A DNA stretch of 64,000 nt from Candidatus Enterococcus huntleyi (lineage in GTDB: Bacteria > Bacillota > Bacilli > Lactobacillales > Enterococcaceae). The number at the start of each line of letters is the position of its first letter. Positions within the stretch are counted from its first letter, which is position 1. The stretch covers positions 642,238 through 706,237 of the forward strand of contig NZ_MAEJ01000001.1 of NCBI RefSeq assembly GCF_009933175.1, in the 5' to 3' direction. Below the pieces are notes generated by a model that was not told the origin of the DNA, made no database searches, and saw only the letters and a list, made by a program, of their open reading frames with translations. This document shows positions 25,006 to 35,249 of the stretch, piece by piece. The position numbers were made by a program, and so were the translations under genes.

Positions 25006-27156
25006 ATGGTCAACACACGAGAAGAAGAGTATCTGCAACAAACCTATGGAGAGTTGGTGCTGGCGCAAGAGCAGCTGGTCAATTTGTTGACGCATGCGAA
25101 GGAGGATGGGTTGTCGGCACTGAGTGAGATGTCGGGTGATATCAGTTTAAACTTTGATAGTGTGCTGGATAATCTGGATACTTTTTCCATGATTGAGATG
25201 AAGAATCGGGAAATTGATCAGATGAATATCAAGGTTCAATCGGCTGACAAACAGTTGCAAAAGGTCGAGAGGTTACTAGAAAATCCTTATTTTGGTAAAG
25301 TCTCTGTTGATTTTTTGGACGAAGAACCTGATGAAGACTTCTATATTGGTATGCATAATTTTGCCAATGAAGAGGGCGAGAATCGGATTTATGATTGGCG
25401 CTCACCGATTGCTGAGCTATTCTACAACAACATGATTGGTCCTTCTAGCTATACGGCGAATCAGCTGGCTATTCAAGTCGAAATCTTAAATCGGCGACAA
25501 TTTCTGATTGAAAAAAATCGATTGTTGCGGTTCTTTGACACCTCGATTGCGATCCAAGATGATGTGCTTTTGGCAGCCTTGGAACAAAATTCTAGTAGTC
25601 AGATGCAGGATATTACTTCTACGATTCAGCAGGAGCAGAATGCGATTATCCGGGATTCAGGGAAACATAGCATTTTGGTGAATGGCGTTGCCGGTAGTGG
25701 CAAGACGTCCACGATTATGCAGCGGATTGCTTATTTGCTGTATTCTTTGCGACAAGAAATTACCTCAGAGGATATTTTGATTTTATCCCCAAATAATAAA
25801 TTTATTCAATATATTAGCGATGTCTTGCCGTCATTGGGTGAGAATAATCCACGTAATCAGACGATTTTACAATTTACACAACAGTATGTAGAGGGAAATA
25901 TCGAAGATGAATCTGCTTATTTTGCGCGTATCAGTTCAGAAGAAGTGGATGGACAAACGGCCAATTTACGGAGCAAAGAATTGATTGATTTTCTGGAAAA
26001 AGCGAGTCAAACAATCCAATTAGACAAGCTACCGCTAAAGGCTATTACGCAAAAAGGAAAAGTTGTCATCTCAGAAAAATTGCTGGATGAGTTTTATCAA
26101 AAAACACCTAAAGGAGCAGCATTGATTGATCGTGTACAAGCAACTAAGCGATTGCTTACAGAATACTGGGACAATCGTTTGTTACGCCAAGCCAAAAATA
26201 AAGAAACGCAAAATCAGATTTTATCCTTATCAGAAGAGCAACAGAAGAAATATTTTGGCCATTTGATTGAAGATGATTCGCCATCAAGTGTGGCAGAGTA
26301 TGGTTATAAACTGTTGAAACGGACCTATCGAAAGGTTACAAAAGCGATTAAAGCCATCGATTGGTTAGATAAAGAAGGCCTATTTTTAACCTTATATAAT
26401 GAGTTTACAAAGGAAGATTATCACTTTACCTCGCCAACTGAATATACGCTGGATGAAGCGATTATTATGTTATATATTCAACATTGCTTCATTGGAAAAT
26501 TAGAGTTGCCAAAAACGAGATTTGTTTTGGTGGATGAGGTTCAAGATTACACGCCGGCACAGATGCAGTTATTGATTGAACTTTTTTCCGGTAGTCAATT
26601 CACATTGGTCGGCGATGAAAATCAAGCTATCTTCAATTCAGCGATTTCATTTACGACAATCATTGAGACATTTGAAGAACACTCGAAAGAAATTTCTCAG
26701 TATAATCTGCTGAATAGTTACCGATCAAGCGGCGCAATTACGAAACTATTCAAAAAGTTAAGTCTACAATCTACGCAACAGATGGAGATTGTGCCAGTCC
26801 GACCGAAAGGGGAAGACCCACGATTCTATGCGATTGCTGACAAAACAGACTTGAAAAAAACTATTCTGGAGTTAATAGCGATGCGTGGTGAAAAGCTGAC
26901 CATTGTGACAAAAACATTGGAGGAAGCAACTGAGTTAAGCGACTGGTTTTCAGCTGAAATAACGAATAAGAAGCTGGAAGTATATCCGATAAGTCTATCA
27001 AAAGGCTTAGAATTTGATCACGTTTTTCTGTATAATGTATCGAAAAATCATTATCAATCCACCAGAGACCAGCGAATTTTATATACCGCAATTTCTCGAG
27101 CAATGCAGACTTTAGTAATCGGCTATCAGCAAGATCTTTCTGCGTTTTTAGCATAG
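25006..27156 (+). CDS. helD: HelD-like RNA polymerase-associated helicase
   Basis: Superfamily I UvrD/Rep-like ATPase of the HelD type, 716 residues. It has an N-terminal coiled-coil (about 1-90), then YDWRSPIAELFYN, a HelD signature (about 130), Walker A GVAGSGKTS (about 225), Walker B VLVDEVQDYTPAQ (about 510), motif III GDENQAIF, motif IV-like LNSYRSS and motif VI YTAISRAMQTL. HelD recycles stalled RNA polymerase in Firmicutes. The ATG at 25006 is eight bases from AAGGAG; the upstream ATG 25000 is too close. It is monocistronic; a 9-bp hairpin follows around 27225-27260. Confidence 0.85.
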   Translation: MVNTREEEYLQQTYGELVLAQEQLVNLLTHAKEDGLSALSEMSGDISLNFDSVLDNLDTFSMIEMKNREIDQMNIKVQSADKQLQKVERLLENPYFGKVSVDFLDEEPDEDFYIGMHNFANEEGENRIYDWRSPIAELFYNNMIGPSSYTANQLAIQVEILNRRQFLIEKNRLLRFFDTSIAIQDDVLLAALEQNSSSQMQDITSTIQQEQNAIIRDSGKHSILVNGVAGSGKTSTIMQRIAYLLYSLRQEITSEDILILSPNNKFIQYISDVLPSLGENNPRNQTILQFTQQYVEGNIEDESAYFARISSEEVDGQTANLRSKELIDFLEKASQTIQLDKLPLKAITQKGKVVISEKLLDEFYQKTPKGAALIDRVQATKRLLTEYWDNRLLRQAKNKETQNQILSLSEEQQKKYFGHLIEDDSPSSVAEYGYKLLKRTYRKVTKAIKAIDWLDKEGLFLTLYNEFTKEDYHFTSPTEYTLDEAIIMLYIQHCFIGKLELPKTRFVLVDEVQDYTPAQMQLLIELFSGSQFTLVGDENQAIFNSAISFTTIIETFEEHSKEISQYNLLNSYRSSGAITKLFKKLSLQSTQQMEIVPVRPKGEDPRFYAIADKTDLKKTILELIAMRGEKLTIVTKTLEEATELSDWFSAEITNKKLEVYPISLSKGLEFDHVFLYNVSKNHYQSTRDQRILYTAISRAMQTLVIGYQQDLSAFLA

Positions 27157-27358
27157 ATAAAATTCAGATAGATGCCAGTCTAAATAAGTATCAAAGAAAA
27201 TCAGCAGGTATTTTTAGGACAATTCAACTGCCTTTTGTTCATCTATAAAAGGCAGCCGAATTGTAGCTATAACTAGGTGCCGCTGTTCTTGTTTTTATTT
27301 ACTAGTAATCACTTGATTTTTAATTAATTCGGTGATAATATAACAAGGTACTAAAAAT

Positions 27359-27431
27359 GGGCTGTTAACTCAGTTGGTAGAGTGGCTGACTCTTAATCAG
27401 TAGGTCGTGGGTTCGAGCCCCTCACAGCCCA
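27359..27431 (+). tRNA. tRNA-Lys (anticodon CTT)
   Basis: Complete cloverleaf of 73 bases. Acceptor stem GGGCTGT/ACAGCCC, D-arm CTCAGTTGGTAGAG, anticodon stem GCTGA/TCAGT with loop CTCTTAA (anticodon CTT), T-arm GTGGG-TTCGAGC-CCCTC. CCA is not encoded. It stands alone, directly before an AT-rich minus-strand cassette, a typical integration position. Confidence 0.95.
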
Positions 27432-27448
27432 TTGGGTGCCAAACCCAC

Positions 27449-27512
27449 AACACCGGATTTCCGTTGGCGTTATTTATAACGTTTAGAAAATGGAAATCGC
27501 GGTGTTATTTTT
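27449..27512. terminator. Terminator after tRNA-Lys
   Basis: AACACCGGATTTCC (27449-27462) pairs with GGAAATCGCGGTGTT (27492-27506), followed by Ts. It may also end the minus-strand AAA+ gene. Confidence 0.7.
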
Positions 27513-27534
27513 TATGCTTTTTTAATTTTGAAAT

Positions 27535-28662
27535 TTAATTTCCTTTAAGCCTACTTTCAAATAAAACACTAAAGATATCATTTTCTATAAATTTATCTAA
27601 TAATCTAACATTTTTAAAAATTTCAACTGATTCTAAATATCTTTTTTTTAGTTCTGATCCATCAATTAGTTTTTTGTCTTCAGTTGACAGTTTTTCATAG
27701 ATACCATCGAATATATCTTCAATTACTAAAGCAAGTTCTTCATTCGTTAGTTGTTTAAATTTTATTTTAGTATCTATTCTTGAAAAAATTGGAAAGCCTA
27801 ATACTTCAGCAATGTTTTTTTCAGTATTAAAGTTAGAAGTAAGTATAAAGATACATTTTGAAACATCAACTTTATAATTTATATCTTCAAACTCTCCCTC
27901 ATCAAACATTTGATAAAATACATTATAAAGAGAAGGTGAAACTTTATCAAACTCATCTATTAATACTATGTTTGTTTCTCTAGACAATAAATCTCTCGCT
28001 AAGGAGGGTTTTCCATGACTATCCCCAAAAATATATTTGACGGCTTCTTCTGTTTGCATCATAGAAAATTGAATTCTTGTTAGCCTGCCGGCATAAAAAC
28101 TACTTATTTTTTTTGCAAGTTCAGTTTTACCTACCTCCGATGGTCCATAATACAACAAAACTAGTGGTTGATTTTTATCCAAAACAGCAGATTTATATAG
28201 TCCAACGCATGTTTTCTTCTTAGCTTCCGATTGGCCTATAATACTACCTGTGTTAATTTCTTTATAGAAGCTAATAATATCTTCTGTATCTGCTTCAAAA
28301 TAGTTAGATTTGCGGTATTTTATTATATCGTCGAATTCTACCTCTAATGAATATTTGACACGCTTAGGTGGGTTCTGAATATATAAGTTCTCTATGTCAT
28401 GTCCTAAAATTACTATATTAGGAAAGTTGGAGATTACGTGGTCTGTTACTGAAGCAAAGTCATCTGAATAAATCACAACATTTTCGATAAGATTTCTGTT
28501 AACCTCACCTACTTCATTTACAGCAGACGTATCATTACCTCTTACTTTTTCATTATATTGTCTAATCAGCTCCATAAATGGAGTATATTCTTCAACATCA
28601 TGATCGTCTAAATAGGAGTTGAAATCCTTTTTTGAACCTTCGAAAAGAACTATTTTTTCCAT
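27535..28662 (-). CDS. ClpB-like AAA+ ATPase of a two-gene cassette
   Basis: A 375-residue protein. Residues about 1-130 are unrecognised. The AAA+ core follows: IIGQSEAKKK (about 140), Walker A YYGPSEVGKTELAKK (about 170), Walker B NIVLIDEFDK (about 230), sensor-1 region FILTSNFN, and FSRIDTKIKF resembling the arginine-finger region of Clp/Hsp100 AAA_2 domains. It lacks a second AAA+ domain and any protease. Its ATG follows the stop of the upstream gene without a gap (TAAATG), so translation is coupled. It is AT-rich compared with flanking genes. Function unknown; a remodelling partner of the upstream DUF6414-like protein in a defence or stress system is a hypothesis. Confidence 0.75.
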   Translation of the reverse strand: MEKIVLFEGSKKDFNSYLDDHDVEEYTPFMELIRQYNEKVRGNDTSAVNEVGEVNRNLIENVVIYSDDFASVTDHVISNFPNIVILGHDIENLYIQNPPKRVKYSLEVEFDDIIKYRKSNYFEADTEDIISFYKEINTGSIIGQSEAKKKTCVGLYKSAVLDKNQPLVLLYYGPSEVGKTELAKKISSFYAGRLTRIQFSMMQTEEAVKYIFGDSHGKPSLARDLLSRETNIVLIDEFDKVSPSLYNVFYQMFDEGEFEDINYKVDVSKCIFILTSNFNTEKNIAEVLGFPIFSRIDTKIKFKQLTNEELALVIEDIFDGIYEKLSTEDKKLIDGSELKKRYLESVEIFKNVRLLDKFIENDIFSVLFESRLKGN

Positions 28663-29487
28663 TTATTTCACCCCTGCCAATATTACATCATATACTGGTA
28701 TAATTTCATCAGGTGTAACTGATTTTTTTGAATCATTATTACCAAACCCTTTAAAGTCCAATTCAGTTTTATCCGAGTTTAGATCAAATTCTTTTTCAAA
28801 GTTTAATTCGGACATATATGTTTCGCCCACATATATGGAATACAAATTTAGGTTCATTCTTCTCAAATCTTGGATTCTGTAGTTATTCTTGAAAGAATCA
28901 ATATTAAATCGAAAAATTCTTTTGTCTGTAATTTTTTCCGATGAATCGTCCTCATTTTTTTCTTTTGTTCCTACCAATTCATAATACCCTTTAGTGTTTC
29001 TGATTCCTTGATTCATTTTAGACACTGTCATAGTTATTTCCTCATCCACTCTTTGATTGCCTTCCATCATTTCTGTTATTGGAGCAATCATTGCAAAGTA
29101 TGTCATAGATTCTTTTTCAATAGTTAGCTTATAACCCTCTGAAATATCTATTAAAGGTTTTCTCTTTCTAAATTCTACGGTATCCAAAAAGTCATACAAT
29201 AAAGTGTTTTCTAACAATGTTTTTGCGATTTTTCCTCCATGAACAGCACCTGAAATCCCAATCTGTCCTTCTATAGATGCTGACAATCCAGTTATTTTTT
29301 CAAAGAAAGTTTTAACTGCACTATGTTTGCCAGCAGCGGCATTTGCAGTTAACTCACCATTAGTTTCACCACTAACTTCATTAACTAATTCTATTGTTTG
29401 GTTAAAGTTACCTTTCTTTTCAATTTGTAATAAATCAATTGCAGATGTCTCATCAAAATAAATGATTTTTTTTAAACTTTCTACCAA
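28663..29487 (-). CDS. DUF6414-like protein of a two-gene cassette
   Basis: A 274-residue protein starting LKKIIYFDETSAIDLLQIE. The short N-terminal KxxxYxD segment, the Gly/Ala-rich segment SASIEGQIGISGAVHGGKIA (about residues 75-95), and KTLLENTLLYDFLD (about 95-108) recall the DUF6414 family. I start it at TTG 29487, six bases after GGGAGGG; the longest frame (29523) begins inside the promoter -10. No catalytic motif is evident. It is first in the cassette and co-transcribed with the AAA+ gene. Family assignment is moderate and function unknown. Confidence 0.6.
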   Translation of the reverse strand: MVESLKKIIYFDETSAIDLLQIEKKGNFNQTIELVNEVSGETNGELTANAAAGKHSAVKTFFEKITGLSASIEGQIGISGAVHGGKIAKTLLENTLLYDFLDTVEFRKRKPLIDISEGYKLTIEKESMTYFAMIAPITEMMEGNQRVDEEITMTVSKMNQGIRNTKGYYELVGTKEKNEDDSSEKITDKRIFRFNIDSFKNNYRIQDLRRMNLNLYSIYVGETYMSELNFEKEFDLNSDKTELDFKGFGNNDSKKSVTPDEIIPVYDVILAGVK

Positions 29488-29518
29488 AACAAGCCCTCCC
29501 GACAATATATTTAATAAA

Positions 29519-29527
29519 TACATTATA
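29519..29527 (-). promoter_or_regulatory. Promoter of the AAA+/DUF6414-like cassette
   Basis: TATAAT (29527-29522) on the minus strand, preceded by TG one base upstream (extended -10); the -35 is weak. It overlaps the first in-frame ATG, which rules that codon out as start. Confidence 0.6.
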
Positions 29528-29788
29528 ACAGGTTCGTAGATTTCTTGATAAGTAAAATAGCTACTAGTTAAATATCGATTCCTTATAGTTATTTACTTAT
29601 TATTTTGCGAATGAATAGCAGTGGACTAACAAATCAGTCATTCTATATCCAAGTTTTCTTGAATAAATATTTTTTGTTTCCGTTCTGATAATTTAGTTCT
29701 GCGTAGCATATTTTTTTAAAAGATAACTCTGATTTAACTTATCTATCTCATGAGATACATCCATTTATGAAATCGCCACCAAAAAATA
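29528..29788. other. AT-rich intergenic region between cassette and bgl operon
   Basis: No gene or strong repeat is visible. No second copy of the tRNA-Lys 3' end was found here by eye. Confidence 0.35.
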
Positions 29789-29817
29789 TTGACATCTAAT
29801 AAATTCCCTACTATACT
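29789..29817 (+). promoter_or_regulatory. Promoter of the beta-glucoside operon
   Basis: TTGACA (29789-29794), a 17-bp spacer and TATACT (29812-29817). Confidence 0.85.
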
Positions 29818-29866
29818 GTAGATGAGAAAAAACTTAAATTAGGGCAACGGTGGTAGTTGCCGCAAT

Positions 29867-29897
29867 GAGTATGTTACTGATAATGCAGGCAGAACTC
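29867..29897 (+). promoter_or_regulatory. RAT antiterminator site
   Basis: GAGTATGTTACTGATAATGC followed by AGGCAGAACTC matches the ribonucleic antiterminator (GGATTGTTACTG...GCAGGCAAAACC) bound by BglG/LicT proteins. It overlaps the left arm of the following terminator, so the two folds exclude each other. Confidence 0.85.
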
Positions 29898-29946
29898 AAA
29901 TTACCTTGGGATAAATATACTATCCCCAGGTAGTTTGAGTTTTTTT
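29893..29946 (+). terminator. Regulated leader terminator of the beta-glucoside operon
   Basis: AACTCAAATTACCTTGGG (29893-29910) pairs with CCCAGGTAGTTTGAGTT (29925-29941) and is followed by seven Ts. It stops transcription unless the RAT hairpin is bound. Confidence 0.85.
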
Positions 29947-29965
29947 GTTTGGAAGGAGGGAAAGC

Positions 29966-30826
29966 ATGTTAATCAGTCAGATTTTGAACAATAATGTAGC
30001 CATTGTAAGAAAGGGAAGTAACAACGAAGCACGTGGAAATGAAATTATCGTTTATTCAAAAGGTGTTGCTTTCAAGCATAAGGTTGGTGATAACATCTCA
30101 GAAGAAGAGATTCAAAAGACTTACGTTTTAGACTCACATGATAAGTTAGAACATTTCAGCTATCTACTTTCTAATACGAAGGATGAATATCTTCAAATTG
30201 TTACAAAGACGATTGAGTATGGAGAAGCTATCATAAATAAAAAAGTTTCTGATTATCTTTATTTAGCGCTATTAGATCATGTTGATTTTGCCATTAAAAG
30301 GTTGGAAAAAGAGCAGATTGTCAAAAGTCCCCTAGATTGGGAAGTTCGTAAGTTTTATCCGGATCATTATAAGATTGGACTTTATGCGGTGAAACTAATT
30401 GAACAAACAACAGGTCTAGCTTGTCCGAATGAAGAAGCAGTATCGATTGCTTTACACTTTATTAATCTACAGACAAAAGAGAATGAAGATGACAATATGG
30501 TGCGAATGATGGAGGCAGTCAGAAATATATTATCGATTATTAAGTACCATTTTAAATTGGAGTTTGAAGAGGAAAGTATAAATTATGCTCGGTTAGTGAC
30601 TCACTTACAGTATTTTATCATTCGAATGTTTAAGAATGAAGGGTATACATCAAAAGAGACTGAACTGAATAAACAGATTCGAAAACTATATCCAGAGGCG
30701 TTTAGTTGTGTTAATAAGATACGTATTTATGTCAGAGACACGTTTGAAAAGGAATTATCTGATGAAGAGGAGTCCTATTTGATGCTTCATATTCAACGTG
30801 TTACAAAACGAGAAGAGGAGAACTAA
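29966..30826 (+). CDS. licT: BglG/LicT-family transcriptional antiterminator
   Basis: A 286-residue RNA-binding regulator. The co-antiterminator domain spans about residues 1-55 (ISQILNNNVAIVRKG, GVAFKHKVGD). PRD1 (about 65-170) contains LLDHVDFAIKRLEK, and PRD2 (about 172-280) contains YFIIRMFKNEG and MLHIQRV. The PTS phosphorylates the PRD histidines in this family. I start it at ATG 29966 behind GGAGGG. It autoregulates through the RAT site just upstream and controls the PTS and glucosidase genes that follow. Confidence 0.92.
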   Translation: MLISQILNNNVAIVRKGSNNEARGNEIIVYSKGVAFKHKVGDNISEEEIQKTYVLDSHDKLEHFSYLLSNTKDEYLQIVTKTIEYGEAIINKKVSDYLYLALLDHVDFAIKRLEKEQIVKSPLDWEVRKFYPDHYKIGLYAVKLIEQTTGLACPNEEAVSIALHFINLQTKENEDDNMVRMMEAVRNILSIIKYHFKLEFEEESINYARLVTHLQYFIIRMFKNEGYTSKETELNKQIRKLYPEAFSCVNKIRIYVRDTFEKELSDEEESYLMLHIQRVTKREEEN

Positions 30827-30827
30827 T

Positions 30828-32672
30828 ATGAAATATAAAGAATTTTGTGACCAGCTGATTGAATTACTCGGCGGGAAAGATAATATTCAAAGTGTAACAA
30901 ATTGTATGACACGTTTGCGGTTTAAACTAAAGGATCGTGAGATTGCACGGACAGAAGAAATTAAGGATTTACCGGATGTAATCGATGTTGTTTCAAATGA
31001 TGTCGCATACCAAGTAATTATCGGGACTCAAGTCCAAGATATTCGTCCTGAATTAAACCAAATTTTGGGATTAGGTGAAGAAAATGCCGGAGCGAGCTCA
31101 GGTGAAAAAGAAAAGCCTGTGACGATGGCTTTACGGATACTTTCTGAAGCGATGGGGCCAATTTTAGTTCCAATCATGTCGGCAGGTCTATTGGCAGGGA
31201 TTTTATCACTGCTTTCATTGACCGGGTTAGTGTCTGCAGAAAGTTCAACTTATTTAATTTTAGATGCGATTCGTCAGTCTGTATTTTTCTTCTTACCTGT
31301 ATTGATTGCGATTTCTTTTGGTCGTCAATTAGGGGTAAATGAATACTTAGCGGTTACAGTTGCTCTTACAATGATGTCTGAAACAATCAACGGCGTAGCC
31401 GGATTAGACTTTTTGGGATTGAAATTACCTGAGACAACTTACTCTAACTCGTTCTTCCCGATTATTTTAAGTATCATATTTATGAAATATGTTGGAAAAG
31501 CCTTAGATAAAATCATTCCAAAAGCCTTACAGTATTTCTTTAATCCAGTATTGATTTTGATTATTACATTACCTGTCACTTTAATTTTATTTGGCCCTCT
31601 AGGAACTTACATTGGGGATGGAATAAACTTTATATTTGAATTTATTGGCAATACATTTGGTAGTTGGAGTGTAGTTATGTTGTATGCGGCGCTACAACCA
31701 TTTTTGATTACGATTGGTGCAGGGAACTTTATTTTGCCAATCTTTATGAATTCGTACGCAACATTAGGTTACGATCCAGTTTTTACTGCAGCATGGGTTA
31801 TTTCTGATATTGCTGTTTGTGGGGCTGTCTTAGGTTACTTCTTTAGAGCAAAGGATCCAAAACAGAAGCAATTATTTGGGACAACAGCCTTTAGTGCATT
31901 TATGGGTGTAACTGAGCCTGCAATCTACGGTGTGTTTGTAAAATATCGTCGTCCATACATTGCTGTTTTAATTGGTGGTGGACTTGGTGGACTATTTGCT
32001 GGATTAATGAAAGTTGTTGGTTATGCACCAGTAGGTCTATTTGGAATTGCATCATTTATTGGTAAGGACAATTATAGAAACTTTTATATGATGGTGATTG
32101 CTGTCATTATCGGATTTATTGGGTCAGGAATTGTAGCCTACCTCCTAGGAATTCCAGATGATGAAAAAGTAGCAGCGAAGGAAGAATTAACATTAGAGTC
32201 GGATTCAAAAGAGGTTCCTAAACTAACAATCAAGGCTCCCGTTAAAGGGAAAAATGTTGTCTTAAGCAATGTAAATGATAAAGCATTTGCCTCTTCTGCA
32301 TTAGGAAAAGGTCTAGGAATTGAACCAGAAGAAGATACTATCTATGCTCCAATTAGTGGTGAAGTAGTTAGTCTGTTCCCAACAAAACATGCAATTGGAA
32401 TTAAGACAACTCATGGAATTGAAATATTAATTCACATTGGGATAAATACGGTAGAGCTTAACGGAAAGTATTTTGAATCATTTGTGCAACAAGGAGATAT
32501 GATCACAATCGGACAGGCAATTCTGAAAGCGGATATGGCTAAAATCCGTGAGGAAGGCTACGATCCAGTCGTTATAACAGTTATTACGAATACTTCAGAT
32601 TATTTAGATGTTTTACCAACCAACGATTTGAATTTAACTAACAAAGAAGATTGCTTAACAGTCGTTGTATAG
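30828..32672 (+). CDS. bglP: Beta-glucoside-specific PTS enzyme IIBCA
   Basis: Fused membrane transporter of 614 residues that imports and phosphorylates beta-glucosides. The IIB domain (about 1-90) carries the phosphocysteine in VTNCMTRLRFKL. IIC (about 105-455) has the conserved GVTEPAIYGV. IIA (about 480-614) contains SLFPTKHAIGI and the phospho-histidine segment ILIHIGINTVEL. The ATG at 30828 directly follows the antiterminator stop and has GAGGAG upstream. Sugar specificity (salicin, arbutin, cellobiose type) is inferred from the family and operon. Confidence 0.93.
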   Translation: MKYKEFCDQLIELLGGKDNIQSVTNCMTRLRFKLKDREIARTEEIKDLPDVIDVVSNDVAYQVIIGTQVQDIRPELNQILGLGEENAGASSGEKEKPVTMALRILSEAMGPILVPIMSAGLLAGILSLLSLTGLVSAESSTYLILDAIRQSVFFFLPVLIAISFGRQLGVNEYLAVTVALTMMSETINGVAGLDFLGLKLPETTYSNSFFPIILSIIFMKYVGKALDKIIPKALQYFFNPVLILIITLPVTLILFGPLGTYIGDGINFIFEFIGNTFGSWSVVMLYAALQPFLITIGAGNFILPIFMNSYATLGYDPVFTAAWVISDIAVCGAVLGYFFRAKDPKQKQLFGTTAFSAFMGVTEPAIYGVFVKYRRPYIAVLIGGGLGGLFAGLMKVVGYAPVGLFGIASFIGKDNYRNFYMMVIAVIIGFIGSGIVAYLLGIPDDEKVAAKEELTLESDSKEVPKLTIKAPVKGKNVVLSNVNDKAFASSALGKGLGIEPEEDTIYAPISGEVVSLFPTKHAIGIKTTHGIEILIHIGINTVELNGKYFESFVQQGDMITIGQAILKADMAKIREEGYDPVVITVITNTSDYLDVLPTNDLNLTNKEDCLTVVV

Positions 32673-32688
32673 ATAAGGAGAGAATTAA

Positions 32689-34122
<1,434 letters not shown>

Positions 34123-34125
34123 AAA

Positions 34126-34908
34126 ATGAAAAAAGTATTTTTAGGGTTGTTTGTTGGGTTATTAGGATTGAGTTTAACCGCTTGTGGAGCAGAAAATAAT
34201 AAATCTGAAGCGAAAGAAAAAAATGATGAAGTGACTATTTACTTGATCAGACATGGAAAAACTTTTTTCAATACAACAGATCAAGTACAAGGATTTGCTG
34301 ACTCACCATTGACTGATGTAGGGATCAGTCAGGCTGAAAAACTCGGAGAAGGCTTAAAGGATATCAAATTTGATTTAGCTTATTCTAGTGAATTGGGTCG
34401 ACAGAGAAATACAGCAAAATTAATTCTTTCTAAAAGTGAGCATAAAACACCAGAATTACTTGAACATGATGGTTTCAAAGAATGGAATTACGGTGGCTAT
34501 GAAGGAAAAACCAATGGTGAAATGTGGGAACCGATTTTTGAGAAAAATGGTTTGAAATTAGATGAGAACTGGTCTGACTATGAGAAACTAGTTGAAAAAA
34601 TAGGTGACGCAGGGATTGCCAATGCCATTGCTGAAAATGATCCATTAAAAGCGGCTGAAACCTATGATGAAATTACTACTCGTGGACAAGCGGCAATGGA
34701 CCAAGTGATTAAAGATGCAAAGAAGAAAAATGCTGAGAATGTGATGATTGTTTCTTCAGGAAGTATGATCCCAACGATCTTAGAGCTTATAGTTCCAGAA
34801 GAATATCAAGGTGAAGTATTAGATAATTGTAGCGTGACTATTCTTAAATATAAGGACAATAAATATTCTTTAGATGTTATTGGCGATACACAATACATAG
34901 AAGAATAA
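34126..34908 (+). CDS. Histidine-phosphatase-family lipoprotein
   Basis: Exported lipoprotein, 260 residues. A signal peptide (MKKVFLGLFVGLLGLSLTAC) ends in the lipobox LTAC at residues 17-20. A histidine phosphatase (phosphoglycerate-mutase-like) domain follows with the catalytic motif LIRHGKTFFN (about 40), the segment AYSSELGRQRNTAKLI, and the acid GFKEWNYGGYEG. The expected second histidine is replaced in the stretch VMIVSSGSMI (Ser-Gly where the family has SHG), so catalysis may be altered. It follows the glucosidase gene by three bases, an unusual partner for a PTS operon. Confidence 0.85.
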   Translation: MKKVFLGLFVGLLGLSLTACGAENNKSEAKEKNDEVTIYLIRHGKTFFNTTDQVQGFADSPLTDVGISQAEKLGEGLKDIKFDLAYSSELGRQRNTAKLILSKSEHKTPELLEHDGFKEWNYGGYEGKTNGEMWEPIFEKNGLKLDENWSDYEKLVEKIGDAGIANAIAENDPLKAAETYDEITTRGQAAMDQVIKDAKKKNAENVMIVSSGSMIPTILELIVPEEYQGEVLDNCSVTILKYKDNKYSLDVIGDTQYIEE

Positions 34909-34980
34909 GTCTGAATCTGTTTGCTTATGGAGACGTATTTCTATCAGTGAGTAATAAATTTTTTCGATATTTGTAAATTA

Positions 34981-35022
34981 AGCAACCTAAGCCTAGTTTC
35001 TACGCTTAGGTTGCTTTATCTT
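34981..35022 (+). terminator. Terminator of the beta-glucoside operon
   Basis: Perfect 12-bp stem AGCAACCTAAGC (34981-34992) / GCTTAGGTTGCT (35004-35015), followed by T-rich sequence. Confidence 0.85.
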
Positions 35023-35036
35023 TTAAAATAGAAAAA

Positions 35037-35165
35037 AGAGCGGCTATTGATGGATTTTTATATAGAAATTTAGAAACAAAATTAATCGACAGTATACATA
35101 AGGCTGATATCAATAGATAAGTACTTTAAATTGAGTGCTTCGAGTGGCGAGTTATAGGGGAATCA
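35037..35165 (+). repeat. Diverged direct repeat, copy 1
   Basis: Shares an ordered series of short matches with 36158-36270 (GGATTTTTATATAGAAATTT with GAATTTTTACATAAAGATCT; AATAGATAAGT with AGTAGATGAGT). Translated in one frame both read FL-(Y/H)-(R/K)-(N/D)-LE....SI.K.D..R-stop, so they may be decayed copies of a gene 3' end. Confidence 0.4.
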
Positions 35166-35249
35166 AAAAGTCAGAATAGAAATTCCAATTGCTCTGACTC
35201 CTTGGCTTAAGTACTTTCAAATAGCTACTTGACTATAAAAACTCCTAAC

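Noticed and set aside
27359-29945. Integrated genomic island bounded by tRNA-derived att repeats
   Set aside because: The tRNA-side position is suggestive, but no integrase gene and no second copy of the tRNA 3' end were found in the window.
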